From Bugulina stolonifera (taxonomy: Eukaryota; Bryozoa; Gymnolaemata; Cheilostomatida; Bugulidae), in the NCBI GenBank assembly GCA_935421135.1, contig OW285194.1:13663376-13727375 (forward strand): a stretch of DNA of 64,000 bases, read 5' to 3'. Under the pieces are notes generated by a model that searched no databases, had not been told where the DNA came from, and worked only from the letters and a program-made list of their open reading frames with translations. The position numbers were made by a program, and so were the translations under genes. Numbering within the stretch: position 1 is the first letter of the stretch; every line of letters starts with the position of its first letter. Positions 1 through 15,200 of this stretch are shown piece after piece.

Positions 1-240
1 TATAGTTCAGAAACTCTGATTTAAAAATCTCGCGCTTAAAATTATGAGTTGCTACCATCATAATTATAATTTTAACATGCAAAAAGTAGTTATACCATTG
101 CATGCCTGCAATTTCATCACCTGTCTATGAGTGCAGAATATACATTTTAGTATAATGTTTATCATATCATACATTTGCATTTACAATGTATGATAGATCC
201 TACAATACACTCATATCTACATATTATACTTGTCGTACAG

Positions 241-3200
241 CGAGACCTTGAGGAGCACATTGTTAAATACAATCAGAAATTGTCAGAATTCACAAACAAG
301 ACTCACGACCTTGAGGGCAGCCTTGACCCTAAGGAGGGTCAACGGTTATTAGAGACTGTCTCCCACTTTCAAAAAAGCTTTAGTGGAATCAAACAAGGTA
401 AGCTACTTCTGTATGTTAATACAATACAGAGTTGTCTTCTCTCTGTACCCTCACTTTCCTACCTTCTAATTAATTAAATACCGTTTCAGCTTTTGCTCTT
501 AGTTTATAGGCATGAACTACAACATAACACTGTCATGTACACACTATAACATAACACTGGCATGTACACACTACAACATAACACTGACATGTACACACTA
601 CAACATAACACTGTCATGTACACACTACAACATAACACTGACATGTATACACTACAACATAACACTGTCATGTACACACTACAACATAACACTGACATGT
701 ACACACTACAACATAACACTGTCATGTACACACTATAACATAACACTGGCATGTACACACTACAACATAACACTGACATGTACACACTACAACATAACAC
801 TGTCATGTACACACTACAACATAACACTGACATGTATACACTACAACATAACACTGTCATGTACACACTACAACATAACACTGACATGTATACACTATAA
901 CATAACACTGGCATGTACACACTATAACATAACACTGGCATGCACACACTATAACATAACACTGTCATGTACACACTATAACATAACACTGGCATGTACA
1001 CACTATAACATAACACTGGCATGTACACACTACAACATAACACTGTCATGTACACACTATAACATAACACTGACATGTACAAACTATAACATAACACTGT
1101 CATGTACATACTACAACATAACACTGTCATGTACACACTACAACATAACACTGTCATGTACACACTATAACATAACACTGGCATGTACACACTACAACAT
1201 AACACTGACATGTACACACTACAACATAACACTGTCATGTACACACTACAACATAACACTGACATGTATACACTACAACATAACACTGTCATGTACACAC
1301 TACAACATAACACTGACATGTATACACTATAACATAACACTGGCATGTACACACTATAACATAACACTGGCATGCACACACTATAACATAACACTGTCAT
1401 GTACACACTATAACATAACACTGGCATGTACACACTATAACATAACACTGGCATGTACACACTACAACATAACACTGTCATGTACACACTATAACATAAC
1501 ACTGACATGTACAAACTATAACATAACACTGTCATGTACACACTATAACATAACACTGGCATGTACATACTACAACATAACACTGTCATGTACACACTAC
1601 AACATAACACTGTCATGTACACACTATAACATAACACTGACATGTACACACTATAACATAACACTGTCATGTACACACTATAACATAACACTGACATGCA
1701 CACACTATAACATAACACTAACATGTATACACTATAACATAACACTGGCATGTACACACTATAACATAACACTGGCATGTACATACTACAACATAACACT
1801 GTCATGTACACACTACAACATAACACTGTCATGTACACACTATAACATAACACTGACATGTACACACTATATCATAACACTGTCATGTACACACTATAAC
1901 ATAACACTGACATGTACACACTATAACATAACACTAACATGTATACACTATAACATAACACTGGCATGTACACACTATAACATAACACTGGCATGTACAC
2001 ACTACAACATAACACTGACATGTACACACTATAACATAACACTGTCATGTACACACTATAACATAACACTGGCATGTACACACTACAACATAACACTGGC
2101 ATGTACACACTATAACATAACACTGGCATGTACACACTACAACATAACACTGTCATGTACACACTATAACATAACACTGACATGTACACACTATAACATA
2201 ACACTGCCATGTACACACTATAACATAACACTGGCATGTACACACTACAACATAACACTGACATGTACACACTACAACATGGCAACCATATAATATGTTC
2301 TCTTCTATAGGCATAGAGAGGAGGCGGAGTCAAGTTTCTCAGCTCGTCGTTGAAGAGGAGAATTTTCAGACAGATCTGACAGAAGTGGAAGAGATATTAT
2401 CTACTCTTGATGCTCTGGTCAGGCAGGAGGTCACTGATGCGAACTTGGAGACTTGTGAACTACTAGCCAATCAGTATCAGGTATAGTATTAGCTAGCCAA
2501 TCAGTATCAAGTATAGTATTAGCTGGCCAATCACCATGAAGTATAGTATTTAAGCTAGCCAATCAGCATCAAGTATAGTACATAAGCTAGCTAATCAGTA
2601 TCAAGTAAAGTATTAGCTAGCCATTCAGTATCAAGTATATTTAGTTGACGAATGTTGACAAACAATAATAATAATATTAACTGAATTAGTTGATAACCAG
2701 TTGCTGGGTTCAATGTGCACATTGTTATGACGTGATTATACACCCATAGATGGCAAGTAAAATAACGGAATAAATCAGTTTCGTTATTACGATTTGTTGT
2801 GGAGTTACGTCATTGGAGAATAGTTAGTGACCCATACTATTGTGCTTGTAGAATGAGTTGAAGCGTATACCTCAGTTGGATGAGAAATTGAATGACCTTG
2901 CGGCCTTGTCTATCAGACTAGGGGACTCATCGCACAACTCCAATTCGACCACTAAAGTCCTTGACCTCAAGAAAGACTGGGATACTATGAAGGCCCAAAT
3001 AGCTCAGCAAGCCAACTCGCTCAAGGTGAGTTAAGTTGTTCGTGTTAATTGTATTGGTTCTGTTTGTCTCGGTTGATTCTGAAATATCAAAAGTATAAAT
3101 GTATTTGCTGTAGACTCGAGACATTATGCATTGTGCATGCTATAGTATACCTCCTGTATTATGTTAGGAAACAACCAAGCTGCTACTAGCAGCTCCTCCA

Positions 3201-6200
3201 ATCAGCATCACTCATGAAGAATGGACAGCCAATCAGAAGAAAATGAAAGCTGAAGCTGAAGATAGCCTGAGAGACTTGCATCACAAAGTAGACGGCAGTG
3301 AGGTGGGCACCAGTTTTACACCATCGATAACTCTGATAATATACACAATAGTATAGCTAACTTTTTGTCATCAATTTTCGCTCTCGGTTTATTAAAATGG
3401 TGTTATTTAATGAAAATCCCATTCTTTTGTAATTCGTTTCTCTTGGAAAAATTGACTACAAATTGCCGGTTTAGTCGTTTTGACTTATTTGCACCAAACC
3501 TGTTTGATCCCATCTTGAGGAAATTTCCTACTGTTAATATTACTCGCTTTCTGACAGTTTGTGTGGTGGCATTAATGAAATGCAGAAAAGTTAATTTTCC
3601 TTGTCAAACAGTTGATACAGACTGACCAAGTCATGGACCAGCTCAAACTGTATGAAGCAGAAGAGGAAAAGTTGAAAAATCTTTCCTCCAGAATAGAGGA
3701 GTTGAACAACAGGAAGGAGCAACTCCAAAAAGCCAGTCTAGATCCTCTTCTGCTCAAGGATTGGGCTACACAAGTCACTGTAAGTACCTCAAGCTACTTT
3801 ATACCATGCATTGCAATGTGTATACCTCAGTCTATTGGTACTAGATCCAAACCAAAAGCCACAAAGTGTTATTGACCTGTAAATCAGACACAACTGACTT
3901 TAGGGAAGCGATGTGACAACTCCAAATTACCGAGTAATTGTTATGAGGATGGGGGTCTTGTAAGAATCATTTCTACAACTAAATGTACATTCCCAGCTCT
4001 TCAATAGTAAGCCTGGTGTAGCCACAAAGTAGAACTGTACGTAGCATTGTAGCCTGGTCATCAAACAATAGAATGAAATGGTAAATATCATAGCCAAAGT
4101 TCCACAGACAACGCCAATACTTCTTTTAAGAGGTCGGTGCCCAGACGAGTGGATATGGTCCCTCTTCATCAAATCACAGCTGAACAATGATCACTCACTT
4201 GGAACATTTTGATTTTATTTACTTATTTTAAAACCATCATAACCAAAAATTGAGAAATTTCATAAAACAAATGCAAATACACAAATCAATTTTTTTACAT
4301 GCATCATAATATGATGAAGTATGGATATGGTATGAGGGCGTTAATACTCTGTGCCCAAGGGCTACACTCGGTGCATATACTATCCACATTAAGTAGTCTC
4401 TGTAGTCTGTTATACAGATGTATTACTGGTTATAGAAAGTAGATGGAGAGTTGAAACAGCTGTACATGAAATCAGAGGAGACTGTGAAGAGGCAAGGCAG
4501 CATAGTTGACAAGGCAAATAAACTGGCTGCTGAGGGAGTAAAGAGGGAGCAAATGTATGTATCTAGTGGTGGCGTCTATGTAATACTGTAAACACCTTGC
4601 ACTACTTTGTTGTTTCTGAATACCCATCCACATGGTCTATCTGTCTGTGTCTTTTAGGGAAAACCCTATTGTTCCAGTACCAGCACCTGCCCTAGACCTG
4701 AGTATGGACTCAGATCTATGTGTGGAAGAAGTACGGGCTCCTCTCCAGTCTCAGCGCCCCTCCCTCTACCAGGATGAACAGGCTGCCAGGCTGTTCACAG
4801 TTGAGAAGAATCCAGATACTATCCAGGTAGTCTTATCAGTCAATAGATTACAAGTTTCTTACATGCTGCAGATTTTGTCGATCGAGCAAAGTCGTTGAAT
4901 GTTGTGACAGTGGAATGGACCATCAGGCTTTCTGGTGGTTACTTTTGTGTTTAATGGTAAATTACTTGACTTAACTTAATTTGACTTCTCATACAGAATC
5001 AATTACCAGTCTTTTGGTCAATCTATAATTGTACATGGGTAGGTGGAAGAGAAAATGAACAGAATGATAGATGAGCAGGAGAACTTGCAGACGTCAATAG
5101 CAGACGTTAATAGAGATATTAGTAAATGCCAGTGGACCCTCGACCAGGACTATCACACCACTGAGGAACTCAGGCAATGCCTTCACAGTATACAGAGAAC
5201 TAAGGCTCAGCTCGGTAAGTCAGTGAACAGATGGAGTAACTAACTGTATGAGATCGCACTGTAGCATTATTCAGATTCTCAAATGTGAATTATTTGGTAT
5301 TTTAGGGGGGTTATCCAAAAGTGAATCAGCTTCACAGGAACCTTCCCTCCCCGTACTTGCTATGAGTGTTGAGACTCTCGAGCTAAGGTGTCTCTCAGAG
5401 CTGCAGAGACTCGAGACTAATGATAGTCTCAACCAAGATCACAGGGACACCTTAGACAGCATAGAAGAGGAGGTGGTGGCCTGCCAGAAATACTTGGACT
5501 ATCTGGACAGTATGCCTGGAGGTGCAGAGGTGGGCAACTCTTAAATAGTGAGATCTCTTACAAACTTGTTGTTGTTGTTTGATAAATTAAGCTATTATTT
5601 GGTGGTATATAGGTAATTGCTCTTTTTCACTGATCACTGATCTATTGTTGAATTGATAATGCTATTCATCAGCTGTTATCCATCAGTCTTCTGGTCTGAG
5701 TTCTCTACACTGCAATGGAAATATCCCAACCTACATGCACACTTATAGTCTTATAAGCTTATCACACAAGACCAGCTATACATGTAGCAGAATATGAAAG
5801 CTGGCTATAAACTAGAGTGCTGTATCGGGCTTTGTATTGTGTTTGTGGACTATGAGTGTCTGCAGTCTTTGATTGTATTCTTGGACTGTGCCTCTAGTTT
5901 TGAACTATGACTGGAAATGTGTACTAGGTGTCTTCGCGACCTGAACTTCAGACCCAGGCCGATTTACAAAAATATTTTCCGGCACACATCCAGCACAGGG
6001 TCGCGAACACACCGGCCTGGGCCAAAAGCAAAACCCTCATTTCCGCGCGAAGAAATCAGGTGTGCCGATGAGCTGGGATGGTTTCGTCCGGCCAAGCGAA
6101 ATCCTAGGCCAATAGCCCTTCTGGCCTTGGTCGGACGGCCATCTTGTAAATTTTATTTGCGACTCGGGTCCGTCCAAGAGGTCGCGAAGACACCTATTAT

Positions 6201-9200
6201 GACTGCACATGTAGTTGTGTGCTACGACTGTACGGTCATGTATATGTGGGCTACAGCTGTATATGTAGCTGTGCGCTAAGATTTTATTGGTTATCTCTTC
6301 CCATTTCTTTCTGCAGGAAAAACTGCCAGGCGTAGAACACAAAGTTAGCAAACTGCAGAGAATGTTCCAGACTCTTCAGTTAATCAATCCAACACTCTGT
6401 GAAGGCTCATTGGTCTCCGAGTATCTAGGTCAGCTCATGAATGACCTACAAATGCTTCAAGGTCGGCTTGAAGTTATTCCAGAAGAAGGAGATTTTCGCA
6501 ATCAAGAGAAAGAGCTGCATAGTTGGCAGCAGCATATGGCTGATCATGTCAATCAACATAAGGCTGTATGTTTGATTACAAGACGTAGTAACACATGGGT
6601 AGAAACAGTAGCAATTTAGCAATTTAAAGCAATTTTATAATACTATTCACTTGTAGACATTTTAATGATTTATACCATTAGTATTGTCGACATTAATGTT
6701 CGACCAGATTCATGCTATCCTATCTTAATTAGTCTCCGAGTCGTATTGCCAATGTGCAAGTTGAGCAGCTCTGTGGATTAGATCACCATTTATCTTTGTG
6801 AAATCTACAATTCATGTTATGGTGGTTAAAAAGGTTGAGGGGCAGGAGGAGAATTCTTGTCTTTTGCTATTCTATTATTTTTCTCTCATCACATATTTTT
6901 CTATGACAGGATTCAGACACGGAGTTTGTAGACAAGGTCTTGTCTGATCTATCTGCCTCATTACGCTTACTTACGCCAACTGACTCACATCCACACTTTG
7001 CTAGACCCCAGTCCGACTTCCTGTCCGCCTACAAGGAATTGTTATCTGCAGCAGAAAAGGGTGTGAACACTGGTAGACTCATCGATGCTGAACACGTGTC
7101 TGATCACAGAGAGAATCTACAGGTAGGCCGGTTTGTTACTTCTATTACTGTTAGCAGACATCAATTCTTAGTGTTGTTAGACGGCCATTTTGCTCCGGAA
7201 TTCAATTTAAGAGGTTTCCTGTTCAACATAATAAGTGTTTAAACTGGGAGTTTATATGGTCATGGGCTGCTGATTGCCACCCTCTGTTGGACTACTTTGC
7301 TAGACCCTCACCGAGTGAGATTCTCTGCTATGTTTACTCCTTATAGAATAATTATTCACTAGTCCCGACCTGATGAATTATGGGAATGGAGGACAATAAA
7401 ATACAGTGGTGTCTTCCTGGAAGCTATTAACCATATTACTTTTTTTATCAACCTATTAACTTGTAGAAACTATTTACGCTCTTCAACACCTACAGACTTC
7501 ATCTTGGAAATATCGACGTCAGCTCGGCTAGTAGCGAGCTACAGCAGTCTCTGTCTGATCTCTCAGCTTCCACACACTCTCTACAGAAGGACCTCTGGTG
7601 TCAATCTGAGAAATCAGGACGTCTCAAGGACCTTACAACTATCCTATACTCTCACTGTGACGCCATGTTGAAATCGTTAAACCTGCTCATGTCCGAGTTT
7701 AGGGCTAATAAAATTAGTAAGTGTTTGTCATTCAATTATATCTTATTTACCATTGGCTTACTGATCGTATTTATTGTGACTATGGAGTAAGCAGATCACA
7801 CTTTTATCACTGTAGACCAGTCACGCCTAGAGAGATCATTGGTATTGCTAGAGGCCGAGTATCATGGTCTCGTGTCTGCTGCTACTCAACATCTCTCTGA
7901 TTTTGTACGGAGCCCAGAACTTCGGGAACAGTTAAGGAGTTTGCAGAGAGTCTGGTCTTCTCTCCAGGAGCTATCTAATTCTGCCAGGTACAGTAGCTCA
8001 TCAGTTCATTGATTGCCATTCATGAAGATGTATTTCCACTCGCACTTGTGTATACGATGTCTCTCGTAAACTGGTTTAATATTATCTTCCTGAATTAGTT
8101 AGGCAGTAGTAAGTCTATTGAACTCTACCAACTACTACTTGTACACACACTGTGAATATATGTTCCATGAGTATGTCAACCACTTCTCCTTATGCCTTAA
8201 CATGCATGGCTTGTGTCATGTGCACACAGTTAACTATATCATAGTATTTTGTATAATGTCAATGTATTAGAATCAGAGTGTAATCATCTGTTCTTCAGTG
8301 AACCTGTCGATGGATTCACCCAGTTGTTTACTGATATGATGATGAGTCAACGGACCAATCAGAATGCACCACAGCAGAGACTAGACCTGACTGTACCTCT
8401 GAACATCTGCTTACCCCAGGCCCTGGTGAGTTTCCTCCAACCATTGCATTGTGGGTGATTGGTGATTTTGTTGATTGCATGTTGCTGTCACCGTCTATCC
8501 AGCAGCGTAAATAAGGGAAGGTTGTACGAACAGCGATTCAGAGTGGATGACTCACAGCCAATGTTCTACTTTTATCAAGCATCTGTCTTCCAACTATGTT
8601 ACCTTGTTGTTCTACATTACCTGCTATTGTACTATATTACCTGCTATTGTACTATGCTCCACCTCACCGTACTTTCTCACTACTCTGCAAACCCCCGCAG
8701 ATTCAACATGGATATTGGTGGCACACTATAAAATCTCTATTAACATTCTCCACTGATGTTTCATGCATATTTGTCTACTATTTAGAATCGTCCTTTAAAC
8801 GGCTTGGATTCTAGTACATCATCATGTCCTTTTAGTTTCTTCAGTTGACTGTTATATTATAAGTCAAGTTGATTGTTAATCATAAGTCCAAAATTATTAT
8901 AGTAATACATGGATTATAACAATGGGCTTTTAGCGTAATGTTTATCGTCACCCCATTGTTGGTGCATTCCGTTGGCCAGGACACTGCACTTAGGTCACAC
9001 AGCCATATTGGTATCCCACAGTATACGGTATATATTAGTATCTTCTTTAACAGGATCTACTTGTGGAGCTTGACACATTTAACTGGATGTACAAAGATAT
9101 CTGCTCCGGAAAAGATGATGTGGATTTAGAGATCAAATCTAGTGTTCTTGCCGTCAAACCAAAGATGAATGCTATCAAGTATGTATATTGTATACGAGAA

Positions 9201-12200
9201 TATGTACAAACATTGTTGTCTCTTCATAAAGTCATAGCAGGGTATTCTGGCCTATATATCTATCAACTTAATGCTGTTAGATGACCTTTAGATGTCCTTT
9301 CTGTGAGGACGTTCATATCGGTTACACCTGCTCTTTTGTTGATGCTCTACAATCCATTAACAGCCTGGGATCTTATATTTCTTCAGATCCAGTCTACAGG
9401 AGAAGTTAAGGGAGTTTTCGCCCTCTGATACTGAAACTATCTGCAAAGTGTATACATGGCTCGGTGATATCAAACCTTTTAATAAACCACTGCCTGCAGT
9501 AACGGCTATACACGAATATATTCAGGAACTACTGGTAAGAGCCTTGATTTAGTGGATGTAGCGGTTCGTCTTTCTGTGCAATGTATGCACACTATTAGAT
9601 GAACAACTATAGACAAACTCACAACTGTTTAACCATATGTTATAATTATCGTGATGACTACACTTGTAGAGCTACCAATGTAACCTTAGTCAACGAACCT
9701 ACATCACTGGTCTGATGATGTCACTAGTTACTTCCTGTGATCATGATGTCATAATTAGGTCACAGAATGCTGTGAAAGCGCTGCATGAGGCGAAGGTTGC
9801 TGCGAGCAAACAACTGTCTACAGCTCACTCTCTGAGAGATTCCTATCGAGTAAGTCATACTCCACATGTTCGTCACGTTAATATCACGTAATATCATACT
9901 GCTTGATCTCACGACTTCTATATTTAAAATATTTCTGGTGTATCACCTTTTTCTGTGATTTGTAGTCCTACAGCAAGATTAAAAGTTCTTTTGACAAATG
10001 GATTAATGAAGTAAATAGCTTGTGCAAAGATTGTCCAATAGGATCTCAGCATTCGGTCACATGGTTACTACAGAAGTGCCAGGTTAGTTTATACTGAGGT
10101 GTGTAGAACCATAGTTTCTTGCATATCGACTCACCTAAATGGTTCATATAACAGTGTCACCGTGACTCCTACCGTTGCACAAGACTCAAGCTTGGCTATC
10201 ACGGAGTTCCTTGCATGAAGTACAATAATTTTATTAAAATTTGTTTTATCAAGATGGTTGTAAAGTTTTATAGTCTTGTTTGCCATGATATTGCTATGCT
10301 ACTTGTATTACATAGACTCTACACACAGCCGGTGTGGAACTTCGAGCTCAACGCGACGTGTTTGTTACTGAGACGCAGACACTGAGCTCTAGAGAGATGT
10401 GCAGTCAAGTAGCCATGAGAGAGGCTAACCGGAATGTAAATGAGCTACTCAACAAGCAGGTCAGTTCTATACTATTAGTGTAAACTGTCAAGGGGCTATC
10501 ACACAAAGTAGCCACAAAGCGTCTGAAATACACAAAATGGTGTTATCAGTGGGAGTTGTCTGCCCTTCTTCTAATGTTTATTCATATTGTTCGTTTTACT
10601 ACATTGTACCTCTACTGTATTGAATAGCAGTAATAAAAAGTCACAAGTCACTTTCATAGGGCATCCTTGACCTCCCTCCCAGGGGTTTTGCGGCGGCTTT
10701 GGCGTCTCGTCTCTGGGGGGCGGGGGTGTGAGCACTGTGGGGTATCTGGAGGCGTGGTGGGTGCTTCCCCTCGGCACCGGTACACTTGAGCAGGGATTGC
10801 CTCGACTCTAGTCTTGGACTATCTGGCTTCCCTTTTGTGCAATCTTATACATGCGTTTCATGCATACACTTTTACTATAATCTATTGTTATTGATAAGCA
10901 ATAAACTCAGTAATAATAATAATAATAGAAAATGCTGCGTTAATAGTCAACCAGATGCTGGTAGAGGTATTTGTATTATTTGGCTTGTAACAACAGTTCC
11001 ATAACTCCATATCAGTGTGCATGTTATAGGTTAACAAGTAGCCTATATTAGCTGATCAAATCACAAACTCAAAACTATTTAATACTTTTTTGAAACAGGC
11101 ACTGGTCTTTATGAGCTTGAAAATTACGTCACATCTGTTACACATACCCATTTTTCATTTGGTAATATTCTTAGTATAACCATGATAAAAACTCAATTAA
11201 AACTTCTGGCTTATATTAATACAATGTATGGTCTGCTATGGACCCCCTACAATGATGTCATTCATAAGCTTTAGCAAAACTGAAACTCAACATGCTGCCC
11301 TGCAGCTCAGCTGGTATCGCGTTAGCTGCGCTAATATCATCTTTTATTAGAGGCCCAACTATCTAACCAATACGAGTAGATCACTGCGGTATATGCTGTT
11401 ATATAACATTAGCATGATATTATTCTTCTCATGATCTCTAAAACTATCATACTCAACATCTATCTCTGAATGTTTAGGAGACATCAATGCTACAGCTCAG
11501 CTCATTAGCTGATACACTGAGGTCGGTACACTCTGATTGGATAGATTTCAACCGAATATACCATGAAGCATGTGACATACTAGACGAGAAGGAGCACCTG
11601 CTGGAGATTGTCCCATGTCTGTCCCCGTTAAATACAATTAAGGTAACTTCTAAATCACTCCGAGGTTTGCTCTTGCTCTGAGGTGGTTTACATGACATGT
11701 CTTTGCAACATTAGTCACATACTTTATGTTGCTTATAATTTGGTGAAGATCAAGTTGGGGAAGTATTGACTAAGGCCTATTCCGATCCACCATTTTTGGT
11801 ACGAGAAATATTTGCATTGGTATGCTAGTCCTAGTAAAGTGTGAACAAACTAAATCGCAGTCTAGTAGGTAGTTGGCCTAGCGACTTAGATCAGTCCTAT
11901 ATATGTAACTAGGGAGCCCTCTGGTGTGTAGAATGGAGCACACTCTGTCATATCAACTTGTGACAATGAAATTACCGACGTTGCAAATATTGTCATAATA
12001 TAACGTGACACGATGGACTTTTAACTGGTTTTACTCTCCCAGACTATACGATCTTAGCCCTAGAGCTCGTATTACACTAACGTCAGGTGTGTGGAAGGTA
12101 TAATACATACATGTTGCATATACTCTTACTGTCAGGAATTTCAGCAGCACCTGAGTCAGCTGAAAGTGTTGATGGACGAACCAGAGAGACAAACAGACAG

Positions 12201-15200
12201 AATACAGTCTCTATCCCATAGTCTGAGAATTAACATTACGGTAGCTAGCACCCTGCAGGTAATATTTCACACTGTAAACTAACAATCTTACCCACGATTT
12301 ACTGCGTCCTGTTTATAACATCTACTGTAGAATATGAAACCTTTAAGGTGCAAACACACGAGAGCGTTTTGGGGCGAATTTGACGCTCGCGAATCGCCAG
12401 AGTGCCAACGCTCTCAAAACGCTCGAGCTCAGCTTGCCGAGGTATTGAGACGATTCGCTCGACGCTGATTGGCTTATAAACGAAGTTTGTAAACATAAAC
12501 ACGTGATTAGCGCGGGGTGAATATATACCAGCATGTCATTGGCTAACAGTTAAATCGCCGCGCTCTTCGTTCGCCCCGTGTGTTTCCCAAGGGCATAGCG
12601 TTCGACGCTTGACCAGAAAACGCTCGCCCCAAAACGCTCCCGTGTGTTTGCACCTTTAGATTTAAGGATTGTAAATATTATGTACAGTAAATTGTATGAG
12701 CGATTCTACGCCACCACATAATATCTCTCTACTTACAGCTCATTTCAGTGCTTCAATCCTCTGCCAGCTCACTTCAGTGTTCCATGGGCAGGCAACTTCT
12801 AACTCTATGTGTACAGTCACATTGAATCTGTTTTCATGTACATAATAGTTTTGAACCTTAAAATTTAGTTGGTGATGGCTACGTAACTCAACTCAGGTAA
12901 ATGAAGCAATGTATCAGGCCTCATCTTGTGATTATTATCTGTGTATAGTTGCTGGATCAGCAGACAAAGAGTATAAAATCTAGAGAATACACTCTCTACT
13001 CTCAGAAGTTACCTCTAATGATAGAGAGATGGCAAGGGGCGGAGCTACTCCTTAGCAGATACAACAATTCGTGCTCCAATGCTAAAGAGTTATTACGAGG
13101 TGGGACAACTGTACATATGCATGTGGTATATGATTTGGATACACAGAGATTCAATTCTAGACAGAGCTGTTTTTTCTCATAGTCTTCGAATATCTAAATT
13201 TTTCTTGACACTGAGAGGTTTGGTGGCTTTAATATGAGTTGGTTTTTGATAGCTAAATTCAATTCTTTCTTCAACAGATGCTATACCAATCTATCCTAGT
13301 CTATAATGGCATGCACATAACATACTCTGCAAAGTTCTTTACCACAGTGAATATGTGTATGGACTAATCAGCTCACCCTGTACCCCCTCACAGCGGAGTG
13401 CTACTTAAAAATGTAACATATTGGTATTTTAACATTGCAGCACTATGCATGTGTGTATATCTTTTCACAGACATGAATCTAAAATGAAACTACGTCCTTT
13501 TATATATTGTAGAAATTAAAGTGAAACTGCAGAACACAGGTGAGCCGACTTCACTGAAAGAATTGGAATCGTCTCTCTCTGTACATCAGCAGCTGTTACA
13601 CAAACTAGAGTGTATAGACTGGGGTGATGTGAAGAGACAAGCTGATGGAGTGGGAAAACTTACTGGAATATCTCTCAGCCATGTAGGTGTTCAATATTGA
13701 TTGGCCTAATGACCTCTGCTACTAGCGTTATTTTAATTCTCACTTTTGTGGACAAGACTATTCTGTAACATTACACATTGTATCAGAGGACAATAATCTG
13801 GTATACAGTGTCTTTTACTGGTGGTATTCTAAAGCTACTCCCTTCAATATAGCAAGTTTTTTGTTCTATACAGTCATATAAAACTAAATATGGCTCCATT
13901 GTATATTATTTGTAGTGCCAACACTTGCAGAAGTTAGCAGAAGACCAGCATACGCTATTGGTTGAACTAGTAGCAGAAGGCAGCCAATCATCAACTGCGT
14001 TAGCTCATTGTGCTCAGTCAGTTCATACTCTGGAGAATAAACTAGCCAGGGTGGAGAGAGACCCTCTACTTACCAGCAACTCTACCACTAGACTCTCATA
14101 CAAGGTAGGCTTGTCTTTGTATGGTACCAGTCGTATTGTCGGTGGAGTTATTATTGTATGGTACCAGCCGTTTTGTCAGTAGAGTTATTATTGTATGGTA
14201 CCAGTCGTACTGTCGGTAGAGTTGTTATTGTATGGTATCAGGGTGTCCGGTATGAATAATGTGTTATGCTCGTACTCTTCTGCATCAGTAGCATAATTCT
14301 ATTATTAAAAAGTATGTTGTTACCCATGTGCACATGTGCACATGTGCACATGTGCACGTGGCATAAAAGCTATCAAGTGCTGGATACTTTCTTTACATCC
14401 TCCAGTGAACTTGGTGAAATGGAAATCTTTTTCTCCAATGCATTCTATTCAGGAACTTGTATAGCATCAGATACATATTGTACATAAACATACTATTATT
14501 ATATTTTGATCTCACCTGTAGCTATCAAACCCCTAATAACGAGTACCATGCTTAAATTACTCTACCTTGTGATGTAGACCCTGTTAGATAGAAGGTTGAA
14601 GACAGAACTGTTGCTGACTACACTTCTGTCAGAGAGGAACCAGCTGGATACTCTCCACTCTCAGACCACCCACACGGCTAAACCTGCATACCGGAGTATA
14701 GGTATGAACTGTCACAACTACATCCGTTCTGTACCAGTATACTTGTCATACTTGAGGGTATGATTGAGTAGGAGGGGATAACTGCTTTGCTAGAGTAATG
14801 GATTCACTTCCATTCTGTTCCCTTAACCCAGCCAACCAATAGTGAGCCTAGTGAAGGGTTTTGGAAATTTTGGGATTTTTAAACTGGTTGGGCATGGAGA
14901 ATGTGATGTGTTATTTTTTATATGATATGCAAGTATAACGGTACTTTGTTAGCGTGTATGTAGAGAGAGGGTAATTCCTAATGATGCACAGCTTAATTAA
15001 ATCTATGTGCATGACTAGCATGTGGTAATTATATCCTTACAGTTTATGTCCCTCTATTTAGCTGACTCTGTTTCCATGCTGGAAGGACGATTCAACCACA
15101 TACTTTCATTAATAATATCACGGCTTAGCAAACTACAAGAAGATATCAATGTTGAAGCTGATGTCAATGAGATTCAATCATCTTATCAAGATTGGAAGAA

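Noticed and set aside
504..2333. Long open frames (up to 593 codons) on both strands
   Set aside because: They are products of the 27-bp minisatellite, whose period is a multiple of three; the array sits in an intron whose flanking exons splice in phase.
5917..6351. Overlapping open frames of 104-120 codons
   Set aside because: They lie across a MITE-like element with inverted ends; no domain is present and the true exon begins at 6317.
11296..11370. tRNA-like A box (AGCTCAGCTGGTA) in an intron
   Set aside because: No B box and no cloverleaf can be made; at best a decayed SINE fragment.
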